NCBI RefSeq assembly: GCF_007785775.2
Contig: NZ_VNIK02000007.1
Coordinates: 161,602 to 225,601, forward strand
Direction: 5' to 3'
Origin: Flagellimonas hadalis
GTDB lineage: Bacteria > Bacteroidota > Bacteroidia > Flavobacteriales > Flavobacteriaceae
Length of the DNA stretch: 64,000 nt
Shown one piece after another: positions 8,347 through 18,900 of the stretch. Below the pieces are notes generated by a model. That model searched no databases, was not told the DNA's origin, and saw only the letters and a list, made by a program, of their open reading frames with translations. A program made the translations under genes and the position numbers. The number at the start of each line of letters is the position of its first letter. The stretch's first letter is position 1.

Positions 8347-8754
8347 ACATAGCCTTCAAAATAATACGACAATCAAAGAGCAGCCCGTTCAAAATGTAGC
8401 ATACCAACTCCTATGAACCAATGTCCTTTTGCTGTTTATATTTAATAGGTCAATCTCATTCTTGAAAACAGCCTTCATTTTCTACTTGAAAAAATCAGTT
8501 ATCCATAGCCATTTTTTGGGAGGCATATAAACAACTTGTACACTGAAAGTGGAGATACCCCCAAAAAAAAGGGCAAGTTTTCCACAAAGAAGACACTGAC
8601 CGAATGCTTGGAAATGCATGAACATAAACCAGTTTCAAAAGTCCGGAAGTCAAAATTCAAATGGCCTTAGTCCACAATCCCAAACATTCATTGCCGCGAA
8701 ATTTCCGCCAACTGTAACCGCTAGTCACCCCTATAGCTAACTTGGGCCGGAACA
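8347..8754. other. 408-bp intergenic stretch between convergent genes
   Basis: This AT-rich stretch separates the VWA lipoprotein gene from the 3' end of the GH16 gene. I see no convincing ORF, RNA gene, repeat or strong terminator in it. Confidence 0.6.
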
Positions 8755-10068
8755 TTACAATCTGTAGACCCTCACCCAATCAATATAGACCGAAGTGGGA
8801 AATTGGGCTTCCGGCACTATCGGGCCGCCATAGGTATGATCACTTCCGCCAACCCCCGCACTTAGGATAACGAACATCCTATGTTCGAATGGATGCCACT
8901 CATCAAAATGATTTGAATATTCTGAAACGGTCACCCTACGCCCATCTATTTGGGTTACCATCTTTTGGTCCTGGCCGTCCACGACAAAGCCTCCGCCATC
9001 ATTTAAATAGTGGATATGATATACGTGCCCATCCACGAAGAATTCAATTCGGTCATCATACCAGTCCAAACCATATTCATGAAAACCTGCACTCCCTGCG
9101 TTGCGATCGCTTTCCAAAGGTGGAAAACCTCCATAACCCGGTTCTTCAGGGACGGGGGTTTGCTGGGTTTCATAACTATAATAGCCCCCTAAATGCCCAT
9201 GGTTCCATTCCTGGTATTCATTGTTCTGCCATTCCCATGCATAGTGGACCGTTCCCAAATTATGGTAAGGAATGGAGCCCACATATTCCATAATGTCCAC
9301 TTCACCTCCTTGGGGCCACATGATATCATCAACCGTCACAGGTTTTTCTTGGGGCATCAACCAAAAGGCAAATCCCTGCCCTTGGTGGTTTACCCCTTCT
9401 GGAAATACCCTTGCCACAATCCGATGTCCGGGACCCCATGCACCTTTATCTTTGGTATTGATACGCCCACTGGTGTAGTCCCTATCTTGATACGTCTCTT
9501 TACGGGTCGTGATGACCAGACATCCTCCGTCTGCATCTACGATTCCATTTGCGAAACTGACATTTTCCTTCCTATCCGTAGCCCGGTCCAACTGACCCGT
9601 ACCCCAGTCCCCATTTATTCCAGTACCCGTTTCATAGTTCCATTTGGAAAGGTCAAGACTTCCATCGTTGAACTCATCGGACCAGACCAATCCTGAACGT
9701 TCTTCGACATAAACCGTTACGTTCACTGTTTTACTCACAAACTGTCCACCGTTATAGGCCGACACTATGATGGTGTAGCTGTGGGTACCTTCTTTGGAAA
9801 AGGTATGGGACAGTGTGTTTGAGGTCAATTCCTCCACTTTGCCTTCTATATGTACCTTGAACAAAGAGGCATTTGTGGCCTGAAACATAAAATTCACCCT
9901 GCCTTCGCCATTTCCATTGGGGTTTTCATCGGATAGCCCTACAATTTCAACCGTAACGTTCAAATTGGAAGGAGGGGAAGGCATTCCCATTTCAGTTTCT
10001 GCACTATCACTCCCACTACATGCGAGGAGCAGTATGAATATTCCAATATATAGCACCTGCTTCATCAT
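8755..10068 (-). CDS. GH16 endo-beta-1,3-glucanase (laminarinase) lipoprotein with PKD-like domain
   Basis: This 437-aa protein has lipobox LLLAC (Cys17), so it is probably exposed on the outer membrane. An Ig/PKD-like domain covers about 35-122. The GH16 catalytic domain runs from about 125 to the end. The signature GEVDIME gives nucleophile E256, assisting D258 and acid/base E261. The extra Met in ExDIME and the general layout fit the laminarinase type of GH16 rather than agarases, but the subfamily is not proven. The C terminus (YIDWVRVYRL) is the usual closing strand. It is the last gene of GH30-GH5-GH16, 43 bp after GH5. Together with those enzymes it points to beta-1,3/1,6-glucan (laminarin) as substrate. 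Confidence 0.9.
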   Translation of the reverse strand: MMKQVLYIGIFILLLACSGSDSAETEMGMPSPPSNLNVTVEIVGLSDENPNGNGEGRVNFMFQATNASLFKVHIEGKVEELTSNTLSHTFSKEGTHSYTIIVSAYNGGQFVSKTVNVTVYVEERSGLVWSDEFNDGSLDLSKWNYETGTGINGDWGTGQLDRATDRKENVSFANGIVDADGGCLVITTRKETYQDRDYTSGRINTKDKGAWGPGHRIVARVFPEGVNHQGQGFAFWLMPQEKPVTVDDIMWPQGGEVDIMEYVGSIPYHNLGTVHYAWEWQNNEYQEWNHGHLGGYYSYETQQTPVPEEPGYGGFPPLESDRNAGSAGFHEYGLDWYDDRIEFFVDGHVYHIHYLNDGGGFVVDGQDQKMVTQIDGRRVTVSEYSNHFDEWHPFEHRMFVILSAGVGGSDHTYGGPIVPEAQFPTSVYIDWVRVYRL

Positions 10069-10111
10069 ATTTAATAGTATCGGCGAAGGGGGATCACCTT
10101 TTTACAGTTGC

Positions 10112-11848
10112 TTATTGCATTTTAAACTCAAGATAGTTGAGATTGAACCCACCCTTTTCAAACGCCACTTTTATTTTGTGGGTCCCTTCTTTCAAATCAA
10201 TTCCTGAGAGCGTTGCCGTTTTATACGAAGTTGCTCCTTCTGTCGCGGGCAAGACTACAGATTTCGATGTGGTGGAACCATCGATTTTCAAATGAAGTTT
10301 GCCCGTGCCTTCCATGCTGGAGTATCTTACATCCATGGCATAGGTCCCTGATTTTTCAATACTTACGGTAAAGAGAAGCCATTCCCCGTCCTGAATATCA
10401 AAAACCTCATAACCGTTGTTCTTACTGTCCGAGCAGCTTTGGATGTCCACTCCATCGTTCCGCATTTTACGCCCTTTGTTCCATGCGCCTTGTTCCCCGG
10501 TGCTTACGCGATAGTTGATGTAATCCACATCGCTATACGCATAATTCTGCGTCCCCATATCATAATCCGTGGCATAGATAAGCCCAGGAATCGAATGCCT
10601 CTTATAGGCCTTGGTCTCAAAGGTCTGCACTTGCCGGAACATGGCATCGACCACATCGGGCTTGACGGTCACATTTTCCATTTTGTAGTTTTCGGCCAAC
10701 TGCATCAAGGTTTTTTGGGCAAAGGCGATCGTAGGTTTTTCTCCTCCATTTTGCCAATAGTCCAATAGCGTTTCATATTCGGGGGTTTTCGTCACCGAGG
10801 TGACCCCGGCTATATTGTCCACCTTTTTCATGGGCCAAAACGCCCAACCAATATTATGGGACTCCATCAGGGTCAGTGCGTCTTTGAACCATACATTGGA
10901 GTTTTCGCCGCTTTCCCCCAACCAAATCGGGGCGTTGTACTTCTCGCGATAGTCCAAAACTTGCTGGATGGATTCCGTGGTATTGAAGTTCCAGTATTTG
11001 TGGAAACTGATGACCATATTGTCGTCCCACAGCGGAAAAATGCCATTGTAGTTGTTGCCCCAGCAATTCCCTTCGATGTAGATGATGTGGTTGGTATCGA
11101 TCTTACGGATGGCGGTTGTGATGTCCACCATCAACTGGCGCAAGGGTGCGTTGTTCTTTTCGTCACAACCGTTTGGGTTTTCACCTTCAAAGTTCCAGTT
11201 GGGCTCATTCACAATATCATACCCTCCCATCCATGGATGATCTTTGTAGCGTTCGGCCATCTTTTCCCAAAAGGCTATCATTTTCTGCTTGTTGGCCTCA
11301 CTTTCCCAAAGGGAAGGTTTGGTGGCGTCATAGTCCGAAATATTGGCATCGTGACCCTGTCCGCCCGGGGCCGCATGAAGGTCAAGAATAAGGTACATCT
11401 CGTTTTCCGCACACCATTCCAAAAGATCGTCCGTCATGGCAAACCCCTTTTCCAACCACGTGATCTCCCCATTCTTTTCTTCCTCGATGGGAGGTGTGTA
11501 GAGGTTGTAGTGCATGGGCAACCGCACCGAATTGAAACCCCACGCCTTCAGCGAGTCAATATCCCTTTTAGTGATACCATTGGCCATATAGGCCTCATAG
11601 AAGGCTTCTGTATTTTCCTCGCCAATGAGTTCCGTGATCTTTTGTTTGATGACATGTTGTGGTCCGGCAAAACTGGCTGTTTGCAACATATAGCCTTCCT
11701 GCACCATCCACCCACCAAGTCCGAGACCTCTCAGGAGCACATTGTTTCCTTGTGCATCCACAATCTTCTGTCCATCAGTGTGCAGAAACCCTTGCCCAAA
11801 AACGGTGGAATTGATCAAAATGAATAAAAAGTATATTGATTTTTTCAT
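10112..11848 (-). CDS. GH5 beta-glucanase with C-terminal CBM6
   Basis: This 578-aa secreted enzyme has a signal peptide (1-18, ending TVFG) and a GH5 TIM barrel from about 20 to 400. Typical GH5 landmarks are SVRLPMHYN, DLHAAPGGQG, the acid/base E215 in IVNEPNW, SFHKYW, and the nucleophile E312 in WLGESGEN. A CBM6-like beta-sandwich covers about 430-578 (from the GLIYATDYD strand to FNLNYLEFKMQ). It lies 9 bp after GH30 and 43 bp before GH16. Sequence alone does not fix the linkage; the neighbours argue for a beta-1,3- or beta-1,6-glucan. No lipobox is seen, so it may be periplasmic or secreted. Confidence 0.88.
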   Translation of the reverse strand: MKKSIYFLFILINSTVFGQGFLHTDGQKIVDAQGNNVLLRGLGLGGWMVQEGYMLQTASFAGPQHVIKQKITELIGEENTEAFYEAYMANGITKRDIDSLKAWGFNSVRLPMHYNLYTPPIEEEKNGEITWLEKGFAMTDDLLEWCAENEMYLILDLHAAPGGQGHDANISDYDATKPSLWESEANKQKMIAFWEKMAERYKDHPWMGGYDIVNEPNWNFEGENPNGCDEKNNAPLRQLMVDITTAIRKIDTNHIIYIEGNCWGNNYNGIFPLWDDNMVISFHKYWNFNTTESIQQVLDYREKYNAPIWLGESGENSNVWFKDALTLMESHNIGWAFWPMKKVDNIAGVTSVTKTPEYETLLDYWQNGGEKPTIAFAQKTLMQLAENYKMENVTVKPDVVDAMFRQVQTFETKAYKRHSIPGLIYATDYDMGTQNYAYSDVDYINYRVSTGEQGAWNKGRKMRNDGVDIQSCSDSKNNGYEVFDIQDGEWLLFTVSIEKSGTYAMDVRYSSMEGTGKLHLKIDGSTTSKSVVLPATEGATSYKTATLSGIDLKEGTHKIKVAFEKGGFNLNYLEFKMQ

Positions 11849-11857
11849 GCGAAAAAT

Positions 11858-13339
11858 TTATTGTTCCCAAATATACGTGGCAACAGCCCCACTGTCCAGC
11901 GTGGCGGTGACCCATTGGTTCTTGTATTTGATATTGAATGATGTAATGGCCCCTCCATCGTTTTCCACAATAAGGACCATCTGGCCATCTGGGGTCCTAA
12001 AGGCCACATTTTGAAGGTCGCCCTGTATATTGGAGCCCACCCGAACCGAACCCGAAGGAACAAATTTTGAGGCATGGGCCACAATATAGTAGCCCACATT
12101 GCGGGTAATGTTCCCACTAGAACTGATGGTAAGCCCTCCTTTGCAGACGGTGCAACCTCCATCGGTGTGCGGACCAAAGTTTTCATTGTTGGCCAGGTTC
12201 CACTCCAACGCATTCTTGCTCCAGTTGCGCATGGACCCAATGATCACATTTTTCAAATGCCATTTCAAATCCCCTTCAAAAGAGCCGCTTGAAGAAGTAT
12301 ACTGTTCTGTAAAATAGAGATTCTTTTCGGGAAAAGCATTGTGGACAGTAGAGAGTGCACTAATGTCTCCATTGTACAGGTGGAATGCGGAACCATCCAC
12401 ATAGGGATTGGTATCCGGATCACTGAGAATGGTGATCGGGTATTGTGGATTGTCGCAATTATGGTCCCAAACGATGATCTTGGTGGTGATCCCTGCACTG
12501 GAAAAGGCAGGGCCAAGGTGATTTTTGATAAAATCCGACTGTTCCTCGGCAGTCATGAACATACTGGGATTGTTCCCATCATGCATGGGTTCGTTCTGTA
12601 TGGTGATGGCATCCAAAACTATCCCTTCGGCTTCCATAGCTTCGAGATACTTTACAAAATATTGCGCATATACACTATAGTATTGCGATTGAAGACTACC
12701 TCCCACAAAGCTACCATTGTCCTTCATCCAAACTGGGGCAGACCAAGGGGAGCCCATGATCTTGATGTTGGGATTGATTTCCAAAATTTCCTTGAGAACA
12801 GCCACGACGCCGTCCATATCCGGTTCCAAACTAAAATGTGTCAAGGCTTCATCGGTTTCCCCTTCGGGCATGTCATTGTAGGTAAAAGGAGCTTCATTGA
12901 GGTCGGATGCCCCGATGCTTATCCTTAGATAACTTATGCCTATATCACCTTCCGAAGTACCAAAAAGTTCCTGCAAAAGTGCATCTTTCTTATTTGTATC
13001 CAATTGATTGATGACCGCTGCGCTGCCACCTGTCAAGGTAAACCCAAAACCGTCTATGGTCTGATAGGTCAAGGATTCATCCACTGTAATGGTGGGAAAA
13101 GTGTTCGAAGTGGTCCCAAAGGACAGGACATTGTCCTGTTTTTTCAACAACACGGTCTGGTTCGAGAGCGTCAACCAAGCCTCCACATCACTTATGGTGG
13201 CCGGTGGGTTATTGCCCGGAGGATTTCCATCAGGGGTCTGTCCAGTATCGTCGGTACCCCTATCTCCTGAAGAAGAACAGTGTGTCATGGGAAGCAGAAG
13301 CGCCCAAACTGCCATTAGAACTATATTCTTTCTAATCAT
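11858..13339 (-). CDS. GH30 beta-glucanase/glucosidase lipoprotein (probable beta-1,6-glucan activity)
   Basis: This 493-aa protein has a signal peptide ending near Cys21 (MTHC), followed by a Gly/Pro/Asn-rich linker, so it is probably a surface lipoprotein. The GH30 fold begins near 85 with TIDGFGFTLTGGSA. The acid/base is E250 in TIQNEPMH and the nucleophile is E345 in YFTEQYTS. The C-terminal beta-domain ends TATLDSGAVATYIWEQ, as is usual for GH30. GH30 members in laminarin loci usually remove beta-1,6-linked glucose branches; that role is inferred from context. It is the first gene after a hairpin terminator at 13469-13493, so it may have its own promoter. Confidence 0.9.
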   Translation of the reverse strand: MIRKNIVLMAVWALLLPMTHCSSSGDRGTDDTGQTPDGNPPGNNPPATISDVEAWLTLSNQTVLLKKQDNVLSFGTTSNTFPTITVDESLTYQTIDGFGFTLTGGSAAVINQLDTNKKDALLQELFGTSEGDIGISYLRISIGASDLNEAPFTYNDMPEGETDEALTHFSLEPDMDGVVAVLKEILEINPNIKIMGSPWSAPVWMKDNGSFVGGSLQSQYYSVYAQYFVKYLEAMEAEGIVLDAITIQNEPMHDGNNPSMFMTAEEQSDFIKNHLGPAFSSAGITTKIIVWDHNCDNPQYPITILSDPDTNPYVDGSAFHLYNGDISALSTVHNAFPEKNLYFTEQYTSSSGSFEGDLKWHLKNVIIGSMRNWSKNALEWNLANNENFGPHTDGGCTVCKGGLTISSSGNITRNVGYYIVAHASKFVPSGSVRVGSNIQGDLQNVAFRTPDGQMVLIVENDGGAITSFNIKYKNQWVTATLDSGAVATYIWEQ

Positions 13340-13468
13340 ATGCCTATTTTATTTTTGTGTCAACCATCCTTTGATGGCCACCATTTCCATCTTGTTCATT
13401 TAGGATCAGCGTACCTATCTTGCCAGGAACTGACCCTTTATCCCTGTCTTGAACATGCCTTAAAAATA

Positions 13469-13493
13469 GCCCATGGCCAAGAAGACCATGGGC
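13469..13493 (-). terminator. Hairpin terminator after the SusC-SusD-PKD transcript
   Basis: On the minus strand, GCCCATGG and CCATGGGC form an 8-bp perfect stem with a 9-nt loop, followed by TATTTTT. It lies 51 bp past the stop of the PKD lipoprotein gene. It probably gives partial or full termination before GH30. Confidence 0.7.
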
Positions 13494-13509
13494 CTTGAAT
13501 TAAAAAAAA

Positions 13510-13518
13510 CTAACTCAA
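13510..13518 (-). promoter_or_regulatory. Trailer motif TTGAGTTAG upstream of terminator
   Basis: Read in the sense of the minus-strand transcript, this is TTGAGTTAG, 26 nt after the stop of the PKD lipoprotein gene and 16 nt before the terminator stem. The same 9-mer is found at 29003, 58559 and 63896 in equivalent positions. Confidence 0.5.
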
Positions 13519-13543
13519 CTCAAATAATCGATTAAATGATTTT

Positions 13544-14404
13544 TCAATTGGTACCTCTAAACTCCACATTGTCGATAGTGATAGCTCCCACATTTCCACC
13601 TCCGCATTTGATGACCAGATAGACCGTGGTGTCGGTATCAAAACTTACAATGTTTCCCTCACCAGCACAACTCAGTTGGGAGAGTTTTCCACTAAATGGT
13701 GCATTGCCACAACCATTCCAAGTGTTCAGGCCTATCTTGGTGCCATCGGCCGAATAATCGGATCCTTGGACCGGTGCTGTTGTGGACACATAGACCTCAA
13801 ACCAAGTATCCACCGAACCTTCACCCTGCACGGACATATCCACGGCATAGTTTTTACCGCCTTGCACATCTATGGCCTGAAAGACTCCCTGTTGGTTCCA
13901 ATCACTTGCCGTAATGGTAGCGGTGCCTGAACCGAAGGTCCAATTTGCCCCTGATGCACTTATGTTCAAAATGGTCCATTGGGCAATATCCTCTTCAGTT
14001 TCAAACTTGCCTCCTACGACCAAGTTTCCCGCATTGGGGTCCGATTCTGCCACAACCAGTTCTTGGGAACTGCTTAGGGTTGAACCTCCCCTTCCTATGG
14101 CAATGTGGGTAATGGTATAGTTCCCTGCATCAGGCAGAAAGATCTCCTCGGTGGACTTGCCTTGGTATATTCCCTCCCCGATGTTCCATTTGGAGGCAAT
14201 GACATTGGTGGTGTTTGCTTCCAGCACATATCTATTGGATTCACCCTCGACAGGGGTTATGGTGAAGGATGCATCCACATTGTTATCGGTCAATCCATTG
14301 TTGCCAAAGGAGTCCTCCGGGGTGCATGAAGCCAATGTGACCATACCGAATATGACCAGGATGATCAATCTATAGCTATTGGTTATTTTATGTTTTAAAC
14401 TCAT
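13544..14404 (-). CDS. PKD-domain surface glycan-binding lipoprotein (SusE-position)
   Basis: The start was set at the ATG at 14404 (MSLKHKITNS), giving 286 aa with a lipobox TLASC at Cys27; an ATG at 14416 is also possible. A PKD-like domain covers about 38-125 (ASFTITPVEG ... SQELVVAES). A carbohydrate-binding-module-like beta-sandwich follows (about 130-286), with WTILNISASG, GTATITASDWNQ and a closing GAITIDNVEF. No catalytic motif is visible. Its place directly after SusD in a laminarin-type locus is where surface glycan-binding proteins are usually encoded. Binding of laminarin is inference from context. Confidence 0.75.
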   Translation of the reverse strand: MSLKHKITNSYRLIILVIFGMVTLASCTPEDSFGNNGLTDNNVDASFTITPVEGESNRYVLEANTTNVIASKWNIGEGIYQGKSTEEIFLPDAGNYTITHIAIGRGGSTLSSSQELVVAESDPNAGNLVVGGKFETEEDIAQWTILNISASGANWTFGSGTATITASDWNQQGVFQAIDVQGGKNYAVDMSVQGEGSVDTWFEVYVSTTAPVQGSDYSADGTKIGLNTWNGCGNAPFSGKLSQLSCAGEGNIVSFDTDTTVYLVIKCGGGNVGAITIDNVEFRGTN

Positions 14405-14427
14405 AACAAAATTCATTTTATGGTTGA

Positions 14428-15939
14428 TCAATAATTGGGGTTTTGAACGATCAAAGTGTTTTCCATTTCCCGTAACGGAATAGGGAGCACTTCGTTTTTT
14501 CCTGCAACAAAACCCTTATCTGCCAAGGCAGTGGCGGCATTCCCTGTCCGAACCAAATCGAACCATCTATGTCCTTCCCCAGCCAACTCGATACGCCTTT
14601 CATTCCATATGGCCTGAAGGGAAACGGGAACCGGTGACAAACCTACCCTGGCCCGTACTGCATCTAGAAGGGCCTGCGCCCTTGCACCGGAACCGCCCAA
14701 GGCCTCTGCTTCCAAAAGATAGGTATCGGCCAAACGGATCATATATACGTGTTGCTGATAGTTCAACTCCTTGACCCCTCCGCCAGTGGTGGCATCGCTG
14801 TTCAATGGCATAAACTTCTTCAAGTAGTACCCCGTGTCTTTATCCCCATACAAATATTCGATCTCCCCAGCTTCCTCATATGCTTTTAGATTGGCGATGG
14901 TCTCGTCAAATCTGGGATCGTTCTCAATGACATCAAAGAACTCGTCGGTAAACACATTGAAACTCCAGCCCGGTGCAAAGTCCGGTGCGGTGGAAGTGGC
15001 ACTTCTCACATAACTGCGTGGGCCCACCATGATGTTGATACTGTTTCCTTCATCGGCGCCTGACCCCCAAAAACTCCAGTCTGCATTACTTTGATTGGTA
15101 TTGGTGGTCTCCAAAATGGATTCCGAATTGAAGGTATTGCTGAAATCCCACAGATCTGCAAAATCGTCCAATAGACGGTAGCCATATTTACTGGTACCTC
15201 CAGGTGTTCCATTTACCTCGGCCAGTTCTGCGGCGGCTTGGCTGTTCTTGCCATTGTAGAGATATACCTTGCCCAACAGTGCCTGGGCTGCCCCTTTGGA
15301 AAAACGTCCTGCTTCGGTGGCAAGGTTCACCATATCGGGAAGACTGTTCTTTGCTTCTTCCAAATCGGTCTCGATTTGTGCATAGACCGCCTCTTTTGAT
15401 GCCTGTTCCACATTGTAGATCTCTGCGGTCGGAAGGGGTTCCACTATGAGCGGGATGTTTCCGAACATCCGTACCAATTGAAAATAAAAATAGGCACGAA
15501 GGGCTTTGGCCTCAGCAGTGAATCGAGTCCTATTACCTTCGCTCATTGGGATTTCGGGCAGTTTGGAAAGCAACACATTGGCCCTGAATATGCCTTGGAA
15601 ATAATCGTTCCAATAGCTTGCAGGGATGTTGGAGGCCGTAATGGTATAATTGGCGAATGCATGGATCCCTGCACCATCATCCGGTCCACCACCACCAGCG
15701 TGATGATCGTCCGACCCTGCGTTCATCATGGTCACCATGTTCTCAAATCCTTTGGATTCCTTACCCAAAACATCGTAAATGGCAATCAACCCGGAATAGG
15801 CTTGATTTTCATTGCTGTAATAGTTCTCTTCCAAATAGGTCCCTTTGGGCTCCACATCCAAAAACTCCTTGGTACAGGAAGTGAATGCGAAAACCAGAAT
15901 TGAACCAAAAACCAAATTCTTTATGTTTCTCAGTTTCAT
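14428..15939 (-). CDS. SusD/RagB-type glycan-binding lipoprotein (laminarin locus)
   Basis: This 503-aa protein has lipobox FTSC (Cys22) followed by TKEFLDVEPKG, the standard SusD opening. Helical TPR-type segments follow (ALRAYFYFQLVRMFGNIPL; AQALLGKVYLYNG). The C terminus has the family pattern WNERRIELAGEGHRWFDLVR and ends IVQNPNY. It is the outer-membrane lid that delivers oligosaccharide to its partner SusC, encoded 10 bp upstream. The neighbouring GH16, GH5 and GH30 suggest beta-glucan oligosaccharides. Confidence 0.93.
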   Translation of the reverse strand: MKLRNIKNLVFGSILVFAFTSCTKEFLDVEPKGTYLEENYYSNENQAYSGLIAIYDVLGKESKGFENMVTMMNAGSDDHHAGGGGPDDGAGIHAFANYTITASNIPASYWNDYFQGIFRANVLLSKLPEIPMSEGNRTRFTAEAKALRAYFYFQLVRMFGNIPLIVEPLPTAEIYNVEQASKEAVYAQIETDLEEAKNSLPDMVNLATEAGRFSKGAAQALLGKVYLYNGKNSQAAAELAEVNGTPGGTSKYGYRLLDDFADLWDFSNTFNSESILETTNTNQSNADWSFWGSGADEGNSINIMVGPRSYVRSATSTAPDFAPGWSFNVFTDEFFDVIENDPRFDETIANLKAYEEAGEIEYLYGDKDTGYYLKKFMPLNSDATTGGGVKELNYQQHVYMIRLADTYLLEAEALGGSGARAQALLDAVRARVGLSPVPVSLQAIWNERRIELAGEGHRWFDLVRTGNAATALADKGFVAGKNEVLPIPLREMENTLIVQNPNY

Positions 15940-15949
15940 TGTATCTTTT

Positions 15950-18900
15950 TTAAAATTGTAGATTAATGCCCAACATTCCCGTTCTGGCCTGTGGATAATA
16001 GCCTCTGTCTATACCAAATACATTGCCCCCTATTTCGGGATCAAATCCAGTATACTTGGTGAACGTGATCAGGTTTTCCCCTGTCACATACAATCGTATC
16101 TTGGAAATACCCACTTTGCCCAAAACATCTTGTGGCAAGGTATACCCGAACTGGATGGTCTTGAACCTCAAATAGTCTCCATCTTCCAAATAGAAGTCGG
16201 AGGGATTGGTGAAGTTCTTATTGGTATCATTGGTCGTAAGTCGTGGGAAGGTATTGGACGAACCTTCGCCGGACCATCTGCCCAAAGCCGATGTCTGGAA
16301 ATTCGCACTTCCAATATCCAATCGACGTAGGGCCTGGAAAATCTTGTTTCCTGCGGCTCCTTGGGCGAAAACGAGCAGGTCAAAATTCTTATAATTTACA
16401 TTGAGGTTGATACCGAAGGTCACTTTGGGAATGGAACTCCCTATGAAATCCCTGTCATTGTCCGTAATCGATCCATCGCCATCGACATCCTTCCACCTGA
16501 AATCCCCAGGTCTGGCCACAGGCTGCATCGGCTGCCCTTCAGAATTCACATAGGCATCTATCTCTGCTTGGTTCTGGAAGATTCCATCGGTCACAAATCC
16601 AAAAAATGAATTGACGGGCTGTCCCACTTGGGTGCGGGTAATGGGAAAGGTACTGGCCTGCACCGTAGTACCACCTGATAAGAACTCGACACCTTCTCCC
16701 AAAAAGGTGACCTCATTGTGTACGGTGGACATATTGCCGCTCAACGAAAATCTAAGATCTCCAAAACTTTTGTTATAGCTCAACCCAAGGTCCACGCCCT
16801 TGTTTTCCATATCGGCCACGTTGCCTGCCGGACTTCCTGTAGCTCCAACATACCCTGGAAGGGGCACATCCCTAAGAATGCCCGTGGTTTTTTTATAATA
16901 CCAATCAAAGGTGACGTTCAATCCGTTGAACAGCGTTGCATCCAACCCGATGTTGGTCTGGCTGGTCTCTTCCCATTTCAAATCTGGGTTTGCAGGTGCA
17001 TCGGGACTGTTTCCGATGACCACCGATCCTGTGTTTCCCACTGCGTAGTTTCGACCATCACCTATGGTGGACAGGTATTTAAAGTCACCTATCTGGTCAC
17101 TACCCGTTACGCCATAGCTTCCCCGGATCTTCAATTGGTTCACAATATTGTTCTCTGGCCAAAAATTTTCCTTATTGGCTACCCATCCCGCTGAAAAGGA
17201 TGGGAATATCCCAAACTTGTTATTGGACCCGAAACGACTTGAACCGTCCCGTCGCACAATGCCCGTGAACAGGTATTTTTCTTGGAAGGCATAGTTCAGT
17301 CTTGCAAATAGCGAGGTGACCTTATGGATTACCCCAGTATAGGCACTGGCATTGATCTGTTCTGTGGGAATGTCAAAATTGAAAGATGCATCCTTGTAAT
17401 TGTTGACCGGAATGTTGTTATAGGTGATGGACTGTCCTTCGGTGATATTGTCCACATACACGCCTTGGCCCAACAGCACCGTAAAATCGTGTCCCCCAAG
17501 GGCCTTGTTGTAGGAAGCAGTATTTTCAATGTTCCAGCCAAACCCCTTGTTGGTGTTTCTGCTCAGGCTATTTTGGGATGTCACAAAAGAAGAAGTCAAA
17601 AAGGCAACTGGATTGAAGGATTCCCCTCCCCAGTAAGCCAACTTTCCACCAAAAGTGCTCCGTATCCTCAAATTTTCAATGGGTTCCACCTCAACATAGG
17701 CGTTGCCCACAAAATTGTCCGACCAGCTATGGTTGCCCAATCTTGTTTTGGTAAAGGCCAAGGGATTGGTCATCTCTTGTCCCACCAAAGTGGAAATACC
17801 GTAGGGAAATCCATTTGGGGCCAAAATAAGATCTGGTCGCAAACTCCCTGTACCATCCACATAGGGAACCCCTGCCAAAACAGCCGGGTCGGTCTCAATG
17901 GCCGGTGTTATTGGGTCCAAGTTGACCGCTGAGGACAATGGTCCACCATAGAAGGTGTTTCCATCAATGGCGGCATTTTTCTCATTGGAATATCCAAAAG
18001 TTTGGCCTACCCTGATGTAATCGTTGATTTGATGGGTGGAGTTCAACCGGAAATTCTTTCTGATGTAATGGGAAATGTCCGAAACCACAATACCTTCTTG
18101 GTCCAAGTAACCAAAAGAGGCATAAAACGTGGATTTTTCAGTTCCACCGCTTACACTAATCTCATGGTTCTCCCGCTTGGCACTATTGCTGAAAATTTGT
18201 TCCTGCCAATCCGTTCCCTTTCCATAGGAGTCTGGATTTGGAAAAAGAATGGAACCACCACCGGCCACGGAGGCCTCGTTTCGTAAAGTGGCATATTGGG
18301 CCGCATTGAGCAGATCCAACTTTCTAGCAGGGGCCGAAATACCTGTATAGCCATTGTAATTGACAGACAATTTCCCGGATTTCCCACTTTTGGTGGTCAC
18401 AAGGATAACCCCGGCCGCGGCCCTAGATCCGTAAATGGCTGCAGAAGCGGCATCCTTCAATACTTCAATGGAAGCAACATCGGATTGATTAAGGTAACCT
18501 ATCCCCCCCGCATCCACGATGACACCATCCACGACCCAAAGAGGCTCGTTGTTGTTCAGGGTAGTGATTCCTCTGACCCGTATGGTAGAGGCTGCGCCCG
18601 GTTGCCCAGAATTTGCCGCAATGGTAATCCCCGATGCCCTTCCCTGCAAAGATTGCTCCACCCGGTTGATGGGGAGATCTTGAAGATCACCTTCCTTTAC
18701 CCCGGATATGGCACCTGTGACCACGCTCTTCTTTTGTGTACCGTATCCTACAACGACAATTTCATCCAGAAGGCTCACATCAGGTTGCAATGTGACCTCT
18801 ATCTGAGATCTGCCCGCGATTGTTTCTTCTGCTGGCGTGTAGCCAACATAGCTGAAAACCAAGGTTCCATCCGAAGGAACCCCTATTTCAAAATTCCCGT

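Noticed and set aside
8564..8577. CCCCC-A-run-GGG stretch as a terminator for the VWA gene
   Set aside because: The stem would be 3 bp with an A loop and no T-tract follows.
10856..11827. 323-aa open frame on the plus strand
   Set aside because: It lies wholly antisense to the GH5 gene, has no family signature and reads as a shadow of its codon pattern.
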